In this document: positions 8,440 through 16,570 of the stretch, piece by piece
Layout: every line of letters begins with the position of its first letter
Numbering within the stretch: position 1 is the first letter of the stretch
Source of the DNA: Candidatus Foliamicus numerosus
GTDB lineage: Bacteria > Pseudomonadota > Gammaproteobacteria > Steroidobacterales > Foliamicaceae
DNA length: 64,000 nt
Assembly (NCBI GenBank): GCA_028285945.1
Contig: JAPYNE010000014.1
Span: forward strand, 67,001 to 131,000
Direction of reading: 5' to 3'
The notes under the pieces: model-generated
Databases searched by the model: none
What the model saw: the letters and a program-made list of their open reading frames with translations, nothing else
Told to the model about the DNA's origin: nothing
Translations under genes and position numbers: made by a program

Positions 8440-11193
8440 TTAGAACTTCACGTTCACGCCCACCGCGTAGCGGCGGCCGTGGTTGTACAGGCCTATTGGA
8501 CGGCCTTGGTCCGGCGTGTGATTTTCCCGGCTCGCATACCATTCGATTTCTTCGTCAGTGATGTTGATGACTTGAAGCAGAACCTCAATGTCATCCGTCA
8601 CGTGGTAGCTGGAATTGAAATCGAGCTGGCCGAAGTCGCCCTTATAGCCGATGAGGCCGCGGCTCACACCCAACCCAAACCCAAGCTCGTTGCCTACCCC
8701 CCCCGGAGTGCCTACTGCGGCCTGCGTTGATGTCAGGACGCTGGCTCCTTGCAGATGGTTTGATGCGTACTCGGAACGGAACGTGTAGGACAAACGAGCC
8801 GTCAGGCCGTATTGCTGGTAGTAAGCGGACAAGTTCCAAGTATCTTCCGAATGCCCAAACAGAACAGGTTCCTGATCTTTGGCCATTTGCGCATCCGTTT
8901 GGGTGAGGTCGGCATCCGAATAGGTGTAGTTGGCCTGCACACCGAAACCAAGCCCGATCTCTTGCTGGTAGCTGAGCTCAAACCCTTGAATGGTGAGGCC
9001 CTCGCCGTTGATCGGCCGCTCCAAGGCAAACTCTCTGGACTCTTCAACCTCCACGCCGTTAACTTCCGTCCAGTAGTCGCGCATGGCCGTGAACGACTCA
9101 ATATCGACGAACGATTCCACATCCTTGTAGAACAGCGCAAGCGCCAAATACGAAGCGTCGGCGAAGTACCACTCTGCGGATATATCGAACTGGTTAGCGC
9201 GATAGGGCTCCAGATCCGGGTTGCCCTCGAATCCAGTGCAGCCCCGGCTGCCGCAATTGCGCGTCTCAAAGGGGGCTATGCTCACGTAATTGGGCCTCGC
9301 CATAACCTGCGCGGCGGCAAAACGAAGAACAACATCCCCAAAGCCCTCATAGTTCACGTTGAGGCTAGGCAGGATATCGGTGTAGTCGTTCTCATTCACA
9401 GCGGGCCGGATGGCATTGCGCCTTTCCGCGTTGAAGTTGCTCCCGGTGTACCGCGATGCCTCCGCCGTGGTGCTGGTTCTTACCGCGCGCAGGCCGATAT
9501 TGCCGCGGAAATTGCCCGAATCGAAGTTGCCCTGCACGTAAGCCGCAGTCACCTCCTCGTCCACGGTAAAGCGATCGTTGGGATCGTTCCATGAACTGTT
9601 GCCGGTGCCGGCCACCTCGGCTATGCCGTTTTGCCAGCGCTCAAAAGCGGCAACATTGAAGCTGTACAGCTGCATTGGCGCATTGCCAACTTTGAAGCCG
9701 GTGAGCAGCGGGCCGGCAAACTGGGCCAGCGTGCCCTCTTCCACGAAATCCCGCTTGACCCGGCTGGCGCCCTTGTTGTACTCGCGGTATTTAACGCCCA
9801 CTTCAATGCTTGGAAAGACATCGTTGTTCAGGTTGATTTCGCTGTCCGCTTGCAGGAACGTGGAATCGGAATCGTTGCGGATGGTGTTGATGTGGGAGTA
9901 CCAGAACCGGTAGTCGTCCGGCATCAGGTCGGCATCGTGCGTCCATTCCATGATGCCCGAACTGATATCGAAGCCAAGCGTCGATGTGGCGTAGAACTGG
10001 GCGGCCTTGTCGATGGCCAAGCCATCGGCGAAGCTATGGCCCGCTTGGACCGTGACTGAGTAGTCCCCACGCTCCAAGGTGGCCTCCAAGTCAAAGGCGG
10101 TGGTTTCGACCTCGTCCTCATAAAAGCCGGTGTCGTAAACGGCAGATCCCCAATTGACCGTGGTGCAGCAGTCCGGCAGATTGGCCGAAACCACCGTGCC
10201 GTCGCTAAACTGGCTAATCAGGTCAGAGTCATTGCGTTCAAAGAGACCCTGAATGGTGAATCCGAACGAGTAGATGCCTTGGGATTCGGTTTCCGTCACT
10301 GAATTCAATGCTGTGAAGGTGATGTCCAGATCGTCGCTCGGCGCGAACTGCAAGGTGACGAAAGGCGTTTGCAGGCTGCGGTCGGCCGTGTAGCGGTTGG
10401 GGCCCACTCTGGCTGGCTGGCGGGCACTCTGACCGTTATTGGCGGCGTAGGCAAGGGAACCGAAATAGCCAGCGGTGTTGCGCTTGGAGTCCATCAGCGT
10501 TGCGCTGTCCCTGCTTACGAGCGCAGCATTGATCCCGAAAGTCTCGTCGTCGTTTTTCCAGCTGTACAAACCGGAAATATAGGGCTTGCTTTCGTCGGCG
10601 TTGTCGAAAGTGAAATATCTGGCCTGAAAGGCGCCCGAGTTGGCCTCGGCATCGAGGGGCCTGCGGGTTCTGACAATCACCGTGCCGCCCATGGAGCCTT
10701 CGTCGATGCTGGCTTCCGGCGTTTTGTACACCTCCACGGTGTCGAGAATCTCGGTGGGCAGCAGGTAGTAGTTGAAGCTGCGGTCGCGCAGCTCGGAGCG
10801 CCTGTTGCTGGCCGTGGCCGATGCGATTTGCTGGTTGTTGAGGAAAGCGAGGTTCAGATGGGAGGGCGTGCCGCGGATGCTGATGCGAACGCCTTCGCCG
10901 TCGCGCTCGTCCTTCTCCACTTGCACGCCGGTCACGCGTTGCAGCGCATCGGCGATGTTGAGGTCCGGGAATTGGCCGACATCCTCAGCCGAGATGGCGT
11001 CAACAACAGTGTCGGCCCCCCTTTTGATGCTGAGATTCTTTTTCAAGGAATCGCGGTAGCCGATCACCTCGATGACTTCGATTTCGTCATCGTCCGCATC
11101 CGACTCCTGGGCCTGAGCGCTCACGGCAAAGGCCAGGCCGGAAAACAGCGCCAGGCAAAGGATTTTTTGCGTCATCGTTTGTTCGCTTTTCAT
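8440..11193 (-). CDS. TonB-dependent outer-membrane receptor of the amino-sugar locus
   Basis: The frame encodes 917 residues. A signal peptide ends near AVSAQAQES. The plug domain carries SAEDVGQFPDLNIADALQRV and an IRGTPSHLN stretch typical of the Caulobacter/Xanthomonas-type receptors (TIGR01782). The C-terminus ends in a beta strand with terminal phenylalanine (AVGVNVKF). A strong AGGGAGA site precedes the ATG at 11193. The gene is divergent from the sugar kinase and close to the nag/mur genes, so I infer that it imports chitooligosaccharides or peptidoglycan fragments across the outer membrane. The substrate itself is not readable from sequence. Confidence 0.9.
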   Translation of the reverse strand: MKSEQTMTQKILCLALFSGLAFAVSAQAQESDADDDEIEVIEVIGYRDSLKKNLSIKRGADTVVDAISAEDVGQFPDLNIADALQRVTGVQVEKDERDGEGVRISIRGTPSHLNLAFLNNQQIASATASNRRSELRDRSFNYYLLPTEILDTVEVYKTPEASIDEGSMGGTVIVRTRRPLDAEANSGAFQARYFTFDNADESKPYISGLYSWKNDDETFGINAALVSRDSATLMDSKRNTAGYFGSLAYAANNGQSARQPARVGPNRYTADRSLQTPFVTLQFAPSDDLDITFTALNSVTETESQGIYSFGFTIQGLFERNDSDLISQFSDGTVVSANLPDCCTTVNWGSAVYDTGFYEDEVETTAFDLEATLERGDYSVTVQAGHSFADGLAIDKAAQFYATSTLGFDISSGIMEWTHDADLMPDDYRFWYSHINTIRNDSDSTFLQADSEINLNNDVFPSIEVGVKYREYNKGASRVKRDFVEEGTLAQFAGPLLTGFKVGNAPMQLYSFNVAAFERWQNGIAEVAGTGNSSWNDPNDRFTVDEEVTAAYVQGNFDSGNFRGNIGLRAVRTSTTAEASRYTGSNFNAERRNAIRPAVNENDYTDILPSLNVNYEGFGDVVLRFAAAQVMARPNYVSIAPFETRNCGSRGCTGFEGNPDLEPYRANQFDISAEWYFADASYLALALFYKDVESFVDIESFTAMRDYWTEVNGVEVEESREFALERPINGEGLTIQGFELSYQQEIGLGFGVQANYTYSDADLTQTDAQMAKDQEPVLFGHSEDTWNLSAYYQQYGLTARLSYTFRSEYASNHLQGASVLTSTQAAVGTPGGVGNELGFGLGVSRGLIGYKGDFGQLDFNSSYHVTDDIEVLLQVINITDEEIEWYASRENHTPDQGRPIGLYNHGRRYAVGVNVKF

Positions 11194-11266
11194 CAGTCTC
11201 CCTCAACTTGCAAGGTATCGTTCAAGCAGACGGCTGTGTCCGCTTTTCCCAAAGTGGATTGGCCGA

Positions 11267-11295
11267 ACTATATTACCAATATAATACTAATGCAA
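11267..11295 (-). promoter_or_regulatory. Receptor promoter with candidate GntR/NagR operator
   Basis: On the minus strand: TTGCAT at 11290-11295, a 17-base spacer, TATAGT at 11267-11272. The spacer contains ATTGGTA, the half-site seen in HutC-type NagR operators, inside an inverted repeat (TATTA at 11271-11275, TAATA at 11282-11286). The GntR regulator of this locus is the obvious candidate to bind it. Confidence 0.4.
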
Positions 11296-11367
11296 CCTCA
11301 TTACGCGTCAATTGATAATATGCTTGCTCCACATGCACTCTTGGGTTTGATCAGGCGAGGCTGACCC

Positions 11368-12249
11368 ATGCGCTACTTTCTTGGCATCGATGCCGGCGGC
11401 AGCCACACTAGGGCGCGCCTCACCAACCTTGAGGGTTTCGTTCTCGGCGAGGCGGAAGCCGGGCCGGCCAATGCCGGCATCGGCCTTGAGCGGCTCCGCG
11501 CCGTGCTGATGGGCGTGGCCAAAGACGCGATCGCCGCGTCCGGACTTGACGAAAGCGAGATGCCGCTCATCGTGGCCGGCATGGGCGTGGCCGGCATATC
11601 GCGTCCGGGATTGCTCGAAGAGGCGTCCCGGCTCGAATTTCCCCTCGGCTCCGTTCATCTCGAATCGGATGCCGCGATCGCCAATCTGGGCGCCCATCTG
11701 GGCGAGGACGGGGCCACCCTGGTTCTGGGCACCGGCAGCGTCGCCTACATCAAGAAAGGCAAGGCGTGCATTACGATTGGCGGCTACGGTTTCCCCATTT
11801 CCGACGAGGGCAGCGGCGCGGCGCTGGGCTTGAGCGCAATGCGGCACGCGCTGCGGGCGCTCGATGGCCGAACCCGGCCCACGCCCTTGAGCACTGCGGT
11901 AACGGCCAATTTCGACCACGACACCGGACGTGCGATCCAATGGATGGACAAGGCCGCGCCTAAGGACTACGCCTCTTTCGCTCCGCTGGTTATGGACTAT
12001 GCCGAACGCAACGACGAAATCGCGCGTTCGATCGTGGAGGATGCGGTCAAGCATGTCGAGCGCTTCATTGAAACGATTTTCAACAAGGGCGCGCCCCGGT
12101 GCGCCCTTGCGGGCGGATTGTCGCGGCGGTTGCAGCCCTGGCTGCGCGAACGAACCGCCGCCAGGCTCACCGAATCCAAGGGCGACTCGCTTGATGGCGC
12201 GCTGCTGCTGGCGCGCTCCGGATACTCGTCCGACTCCGCTTCCGGCTAG
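11368..12249 (+). CDS. N-acetylglucosamine/N-acetylmuramic acid kinase (BadF/BadG family)
   Basis: The frame encodes 293 residues with the ASKHA sugar-kinase pattern: phosphate-1 loop GIDAGGSHTRARL at residues 5-17, the LESDAAIANLGAH region with the catalytic aspartate near residue 100, phosphate-2 loop LVLGTGSV near 120 and an ALAGGLSRRL adenosine motif near 247. Bacterial members phosphorylate GlcNAc (NagK) or both GlcNAc and MurNAc (MurK). With MurQ encoded nearby, MurNAc use would make sense. It is divergent from the TonB receptor and convergent with nagA, with repeat copy 3 between. Confidence 0.82.
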   Translation: MRYFLGIDAGGSHTRARLTNLEGFVLGEAEAGPANAGIGLERLRAVLMGVAKDAIAASGLDESEMPLIVAGMGVAGISRPGLLEEASRLEFPLGSVHLESDAAIANLGAHLGEDGATLVLGTGSVAYIKKGKACITIGGYGFPISDEGSGAALGLSAMRHALRALDGRTRPTPLSTAVTANFDHDTGRAIQWMDKAAPKDYASFAPLVMDYAERNDEIARSIVEDAVKHVERFIETIFNKGAPRCALAGGLSRRLQPWLRERTAARLTESKGDSLDGALLLARSGYSSDSASG

Positions 12250-12299
12250 CCTGCGTATTGCGCCAAGCCGCTTGGCGCCGCGCAAGCGCCAACGCCGGC

Positions 12300-12415
12300 G
12301 TGAGCCCTTCCTCCGCCCCTTTCCCGCAGGAGACGCATAAACCCATCCATGGGGCTTGGCGGCGGCTGTCCTGCCGCCGACACTCCTGCGAGAAAGGGGC
12401 GGAGATAAGGCTCAC
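12300..12415 (+). repeat. Palindromic intergenic repeat, copy 3 (full)
   Basis: Arms 12300-12332 and 12383-12415 are 33 bases with about four mismatches. The loop holds the family core plus an inner GGCGGC/GCCGCC hairpin. Upstream, 12253-12268 keeps a trace of the flank module (TATTGCGCCAAG). The copy sits between convergent nagK and nagA. Its right arm contains the nagA stop codon (12412-12414). Confidence 0.85.
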
Positions 12416-13563
12416 GCTGGCGCGGCTTGCTCAATGCCGCTAATCCATACTTGACGGATCGCCAGCTCCGGCGAAACCCGCAGCAAGTCGGCCTGCCGCC
12501 CGGGGGCTATGGAGCCGGCGCTTTCGGCGATGCCCAGAAACGAACAAGGCATCAGGCTCGCCATTGCCGATGCCTCTTCGATGCCCAAACCAAGCATCGT
12601 CATCGCGTTCCTCACCGCTTCGATCATGGATAAGGCGGCGCCGGCGAGTGTTCCATTCTCCGACAGACAAACGCCGTCGGCAACATTGATGCGCTGCCCG
12701 TTGAGGTGGAAATGATCGATGTCCGCGCCCACTGAGGGCATCGCGTCGGTCACGAGCATCATCCTGCGGTCCGCCTTGGCGCGCAAAGCCAGGCGGAGCA
12801 TTGCCGGATGAACGTGTTTGCCATCCACGATCAGGCCGCACCAGGCGCTCGATTCCAATGCCGCAGCGATCACGCCGGGGTTGCGGGATTGCAGGGCGGG
12901 CATGGCGTTGAACAGATGGGTGAACCCGGAAACGCCGGCCTCAAGCGCGCTTAAGGCCTGGTCGAACGTGGCGTTCGTGTGTCCGATGCACACCTTCACG
13001 CCGCATTCCACAAGATGCGCTATCTGATCGAGACGGGCGCGCTCCGGGGCCAGCGTCACCACCACTTGGGCATGCTCGGCCGACGTGAGCAGGCCCATCG
13101 CCTCATCCGACAGGGGCCGCAACTTGCGCTTATCGTGGATGCCTCTTTTCTCGACATTCAGGAAAGGGCCTTCGAGATGAAGGCCCGCAATGCCGGGCGT
13201 GTCGCTGGCGACGGCCCCGTCGATGGCCTTGATGGCCTGCTCGACTTTGTCCAGGTCGTCGCTGATCAGGGTGGGCAGCAGGCGGGTGGTGCCGAAGGCC
13301 CGGTGCGCTTGGGCAATCCTGACCGCTGTGGCCGCGCTCGGATCGTCATTGAAGAGCACGCCTCCGCCCCCGTTCACCTGCACATCCACGAATCCGGGCA
13401 ACAGGTAGTCGCCGCCGAGGTCGATGAAGCCGCCGTTGGCGCGATCCGCCGCCACCGAGTTTGCGACCGCGGCGATACGGCCTTCGCGCACCTCAACGGA
13501 GCCGCGCTCGACGATGCCGCCGGGCGTGACGATGCATCCATTGGCGAACACTAAGGATTTCAT
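12412..13563 (-). CDS. nagA: N-acetylglucosamine-6-phosphate deacetylase
   Basis: The frame encodes 383 residues, close to the usual NagA length. Amidohydrolase motifs are in order: PGFVDVQVNGGGGV near residue 55, GLHLEGPFLN with the metal-binding glutamate near 130, IGHTNA with a metal histidine, FTHLFNAMPA with a second histidine near 218, and VTDAMPS with the catalytic aspartate near 272. It removes acetyl from GlcNAc-6-phosphate to give glucosamine-6-phosphate in the cytoplasm. It is the last gene of the murQ-gntR-SIS-nagA run, 9 bases after the deaminase, and its stop codon lies in the arm of repeat copy 3. Confidence 0.93.
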   Translation of the reverse strand: MKSLVFANGCIVTPGGIVERGSVEVREGRIAAVANSVAADRANGGFIDLGGDYLLPGFVDVQVNGGGGVLFNDDPSAATAVRIAQAHRAFGTTRLLPTLISDDLDKVEQAIKAIDGAVASDTPGIAGLHLEGPFLNVEKRGIHDKRKLRPLSDEAMGLLTSAEHAQVVVTLAPERARLDQIAHLVECGVKVCIGHTNATFDQALSALEAGVSGFTHLFNAMPALQSRNPGVIAAALESSAWCGLIVDGKHVHPAMLRLALRAKADRRMMLVTDAMPSVGADIDHFHLNGQRINVADGVCLSENGTLAGAALSMIEAVRNAMTMLGLGIEEASAMASLMPCSFLGIAESAGSIAPGRQADLLRVSPELAIRQVWISGIEQAAPA

Positions 13564-13572
13564 GCCGGCTCG

Positions 13573-14763
13573 CTAGCCCGGATATTGCGCCAAGGGGCGT
13601 GGAGGCCGCGCGGGATTTTGCCTGCCCCTCGCCATTCCCCGCCCCCCTTTTCCGGGAGACGCATGAATACATCCCTGTAGCTTGCTTCGTTCGCGCGTCA
13701 CCTTGCTCAGGTTTCTTGGCCGATCCGGATCCAGGCCGCGAGCGCATGACAAGGCGTTGGCGAGCTTGTAGAACGCCTGCAGGAAAACCAGCGGCTGCAA
13801 ATGCGAATCCCGGGCGCGGGGGGTGGGCAAGCAAAGCGCTGCGTCCAAGGGCTCGCCAGCCACCAGCACGCGCGCGCCGCAATCCAGGAAGTCCCTTGAG
13901 ACGCTGTCGATGCTTGGCTGCGCGGCATCGAAGGTGGCGATGGCGAGCACCGGAAACTCCTCGCCGACAATCGTCATGGGGCCATGGCGAACTTCGGCCG
14001 AGCTGAATCCTTCCGCCTGGATCATGCAGGTCTCCTTCAGTTTCAGCGCTGCTTCCTGGGCCCCCGCAAGGCCGATGCCCCTGCTCAGGATCAACGCCTG
14101 CCGGGCGGAGCGCAGCGGCGCGAGAGCTTGCGGCCAATCCGCCGCCCATGCCTGCGAGAGTGTTTCCGGCAAAGCGGCGAGCGCATCGAGCATGGCATCG
14201 TCGCCGCGCCACTTCGCGCATAAATGATAGAGCGCCGACATCGCTCCGATGCAGGACTTGGTGGCCGCCACGCTGATTTCAGGGCCCGCGCCGATCGGCA
14301 CCACGTGGTGGGCCAGGCTGGCGAGCGGGCTGGCCTCATCGTTCACAATGGCCACGACGCAGGCGCCGCCGGTTTTCGCAAGCCGCGAGGCGCTGATCAG
14401 ATCCGGGCTTCTGCCGGACTGGGAGATGGCAATGAAAACCGCCGAGCGCATATCGGTCTCGGCCGCGTAAAGCGAGGCCACGGAGGGCGCGAACGAGCAT
14501 ACAGCCAACCCCACGCGGGTTTCCAACAGATACTTCGCATAAGTGGCCGCATGGTCGGAACTGCCCCGGGCGCAGGTTGCGATAAACCTTGGCGCGAGCC
14601 TTTTCAACTTTCCGGCCACTTCTCCGATCAGGGCGGCGTTGCGCGCCTGCTGCCGGGCGATGCTTTCAGCCGCCTCGCCGGCTTCCCGATGCATCATGGT
14701 GCGCTTGGGCGCGCCAACAGGCCTTGGCGCCGGATTCTTCTCGGACAGCGCGCCGACCATCAT
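13573..14763 (-). CDS. SIS-domain glucosamine-6-phosphate deaminase (NagB-II type) with a repeat-encoded tail
   Basis: The frame encodes 396 residues. Two SIS domains are seen: CARGSSDHAATYAKYLLE with ISQSGRSPDLI and a VAATKSC stretch in the first, then ILSRGIGLAGAQEAALKLKE and EVRHGPM in the second. This layout matches the GlmS-isomerase-like deaminases that replace NagB, converting glucosamine-6-phosphate to fructose-6-phosphate. The natural C-terminus should end soon after DPDRPRNLSKVTR. Here the frame runs on for about 37 residues that are repeat copy 4 read as protein. The start at 14763 overlaps the gntR stop as ATGA. An internal MM at about residue 22 is an alternative start. Confidence 0.86.
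   Translation of the reverse strand: MMVGALSEKNPAPRPVGAPKRTMMHREAGEAAESIARQQARNAALIGEVAGKLKRLAPRFIATCARGSSDHAATYAKYLLETRVGLAVCSFAPSVASLYAAETDMRSAVFIAISQSGRSPDLISASRLAKTGGACVVAIVNDEASPLASLAHHVVPIGAGPEISVAATKSCIGAMSALYHLCAKWRGDDAMLDALAALPETLSQAWAADWPQALAPLRSARQALILSRGIGLAGAQEAALKLKETCMIQAEGFSSAEVRHGPMTIVGEEFPVLAIATFDAAQPSIDSVSRDFLDCGARVLVAGEPLDAALCLPTPRARDSHLQPLVFLQAFYKLANALSCARGLDPDRPRNLSKVTRERSKLQGCIHASPGKGGRGMARGRQNPARPPRPLAQYPG
13577..13700 (+). repeat. Palindromic intergenic repeat, copy 4 (left half only)
   Basis: The flank module (13577-13631), left arm (about 13632-13658, ending CCGGGAG) and the start of the loop (ACGCATGAATACATCC) are present. The right arm is missing. The copy lies inside the open frame of the SIS-domain gene and encodes its last residues and stop codon. 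Confidence 0.75.
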
Positions 14764-15479
14764 CTTATGTTGGTAACAAACTGATACCTGTCACCCCGGT
14801 AAACGGAGCGCGTGAACTCAATGACGCTGCCGTCTTCGAGCCATGTGACCCGCTCAATACGCAACACCGCGCTCTTTTCCGGGATCGACAACAGCCCCGC
14901 CTCGGTGGGCGACACGATGGACGCGCGCACTTTCTGACGGCCTTGCTGCGGCCTGTTTCCCCGGGTTTCCAGCGCCGCATAGAGGGAGTCGCCGATTTCC
15001 TCAAGCGGCGGCAGCAGGGGCTTCGCAACAACGGCTTGTTCGATCGCCAAAGGCTCGCCCTGCGACAGGCGCACGCGGCCAAGGCGCACGACCGCAGACG
15101 ACATGGGCACTTTCAGTTCGGCAGCCTCCGCCCGGGTTGGATTGGCGTAACTCCGGGCCAGCCAGACCGAGCCGGGGGCTTCGCCGCGGGCCTGCATGTC
15201 CTCTGTGAACCCGCCGAGGTAAGTGGCCTGCATTTCGATGCGCTCGGAAACGAACGTGCCCGAGCCCTGCTTGCGCAACAGCAATCCCTCGTCGATGAGT
15301 TGATCCACAGCCTTGCGGATCGTGACGCGCGAAGCCCCGGCGAGTTGACACAATTCGCGTTCGGACGGGATCGCATCCCCCTTTGCGATCTGGCCGTCTG
15401 TGATATGTTGGCGGATGCTCCTGGCGATCTGGATATACAGCGGCGTGCTGCTGCTTCTGCTGGAGGAAAGCTCGATCAT
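14760..15479 (-). CDS. GntR/HutC-family transcriptional regulator of amino-sugar use
   Basis: From the ATG at 15479 the protein has 239 residues. The N-terminal winged helix shows PLYIQIARSIRQHITDGQI, IPSERELCQLAGASRVTIRK and the wing QGSGTFV. Residues about 85-235 match the UTRA ligand domain (RVRLSQGEPLAIEQAV, VLRIERVTW, IEFTRSVYRGDRYQF). Such regulators (NagR, NagQ, DasR) sense GlcNAc-6-phosphate or glucosamine-6-phosphate. The start overlaps the murQ stop as ATGA and the stop overlaps the deaminase start as ATGA, so the whole operon is translationally coupled. Likely targets are the two promoters at 11267 and 16469. Confidence 0.9.
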   Translation of the reverse strand: MIELSSSRSSSTPLYIQIARSIRQHITDGQIAKGDAIPSERELCQLAGASRVTIRKAVDQLIDEGLLLRKQGSGTFVSERIEMQATYLGGFTEDMQARGEAPGSVWLARSYANPTRAEAAELKVPMSSAVVRLGRVRLSQGEPLAIEQAVVAKPLLPPLEEIGDSLYAALETRGNRPQQGRQKVRASIVSPTEAGLLSIPEKSAVLRIERVTWLEDGSVIEFTRSVYRGDRYQFVTNIR

Positions 15480-16387
15480 TTCACGCTGCCCGCGAACTCG
15501 GGATCCTTGCTCAAATGGCAAACGGCATCGCGCAATATGCCGTTTCGGCGCGACAACAGCCGTTCGGCCTCGCCAAGCTCCATGCCCAAAGCGCGAAGAA
15601 CGCCGAGCTTGATGTTGCCTTTGGCATCATCCAGAGCGGTTTCCGCAGCCACCTTGTCCACGCCCGCGAGTTGCTTGATGATCTCCACCGCCCGGCCCCG
15701 AAGCTTCTTGTTGGAAATCAGCATATCCACCATCAGGCCCCGATAGACGCGCCCGCAGCGAATCATCGTTGCCGTCGAGAACATGGCCAGAATAACCTTT
15801 TGCGAGGCGCCGGCCTTCATGCGCGTGGAGCCGGCGATCACTTCGCTGCCGGTCTCGGCGCAAATCCCGATCTGGGCCTGATCCAGCAGAGGCGACGGCC
15901 GGTTGTTGGCGATTCCGATGGTCAAGGCGCCGGCAGCGTTCGCCTTTTCGATAGCGCTCACGGTATAAGAGGTGCGTCCGCTTGCCGCCAAGCCAACAAG
16001 CACGTCATTCCTTGCAATGCCGATCCCGGCGAGGTCGGACGCCGCCGCCGGCGCATCGTCCTCGGCAAATTCAACGCTGCTGAAGAGCGCTTCCCGCCCG
16101 CCCGCCACGGCGTAGGCCACGCGCTCTGCCGGCCAGCCAAAGGTTGGCCCAAGCTCCACTCCGTCCTGCACGGCGATTCTTCCCGAGGTGCCCGCGCCCA
16201 CGTATATGAGGCGCCCTCCTTCCACCAGGCGCTCCGAAGCCGCTTCCGCCGCCCGCGCGATCATGGCTAACTCCGTGCCCACCGCCGCGACCGCCGATAA
16301 CTGCGCCTCGAACATGGCGCTCACCGCCTCGTAAGTGGACCAGCGATCAATGTCCGCGAATCGTTCGCTTGCGTTTTCCGTCAACAT
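15476..16387 (-). CDS. murQ: N-acetylmuramic acid 6-phosphate etherase
   Basis: The frame encodes 303 residues, the family length. The opening (MLTENASERFADIDRWST) and the SIS fold match MurQ: YVGAGTSGRIAVQDGVELGP holds the sugar-binding and catalytic glutamate segment, and EVIAGSTRMKAGASQK is the second signature. It cleaves the lactyl ether of MurNAc-6-phosphate to give GlcNAc-6-phosphate and D-lactate, feeding NagA. It is first in the operon murQ-gntR-SIS-nagA. Confidence 0.94.
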   Translation of the reverse strand: MLTENASERFADIDRWSTYEAVSAMFEAQLSAVAAVGTELAMIARAAEAASERLVEGGRLIYVGAGTSGRIAVQDGVELGPTFGWPAERVAYAVAGGREALFSSVEFAEDDAPAAASDLAGIGIARNDVLVGLAASGRTSYTVSAIEKANAAGALTIGIANNRPSPLLDQAQIGICAETGSEVIAGSTRMKAGASQKVILAMFSTATMIRCGRVYRGLMVDMLISNKKLRGRAVEIIKQLAGVDKVAAETALDDAKGNIKLGVLRALGMELGEAERLLSRRNGILRDAVCHLSKDPEFAGSVK

Positions 16388-16468
16388 GTCTGGCTTCGGA
16401 CTCTTATGCTCAACCAGCTATCGCGCACCTCTTTGCGGCAGGCGATGCTGAAAAGGTGTTTAGCCTGT

Positions 16469-16496
16469 ATTTTAGTGGTATCAGACAAATAATCAA
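16469..16496 (-). promoter_or_regulatory. murQ operon promoter with candidate GntR operator
   Basis: On the minus strand: TTGATT at 16491-16496, 16-base spacer, TAAAAT at 16469-16474. The spacer holds AGTGGTATCAGAC (plus strand, 16474-16486), close to the left half of the NagR/DasR operator (AGTGGT then TAGAC). The 183-base gap between divergent murQ and namZ is the natural control region for both. Confidence 0.4.
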
Positions 16497-16570
16497 ACCA
16501 GTATGCCCCGGGGCCTGCCAAAGCCCGGTTATCCGGGTTATCTTTGCGCCGGATGAGGATCCAGGACACG

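Noticed and set aside
10369-11364. 331-codon plus-strand frame opposite the TonB receptor
   Set aside because: Composition and position mark it as the antisense shadow of the receptor gene.
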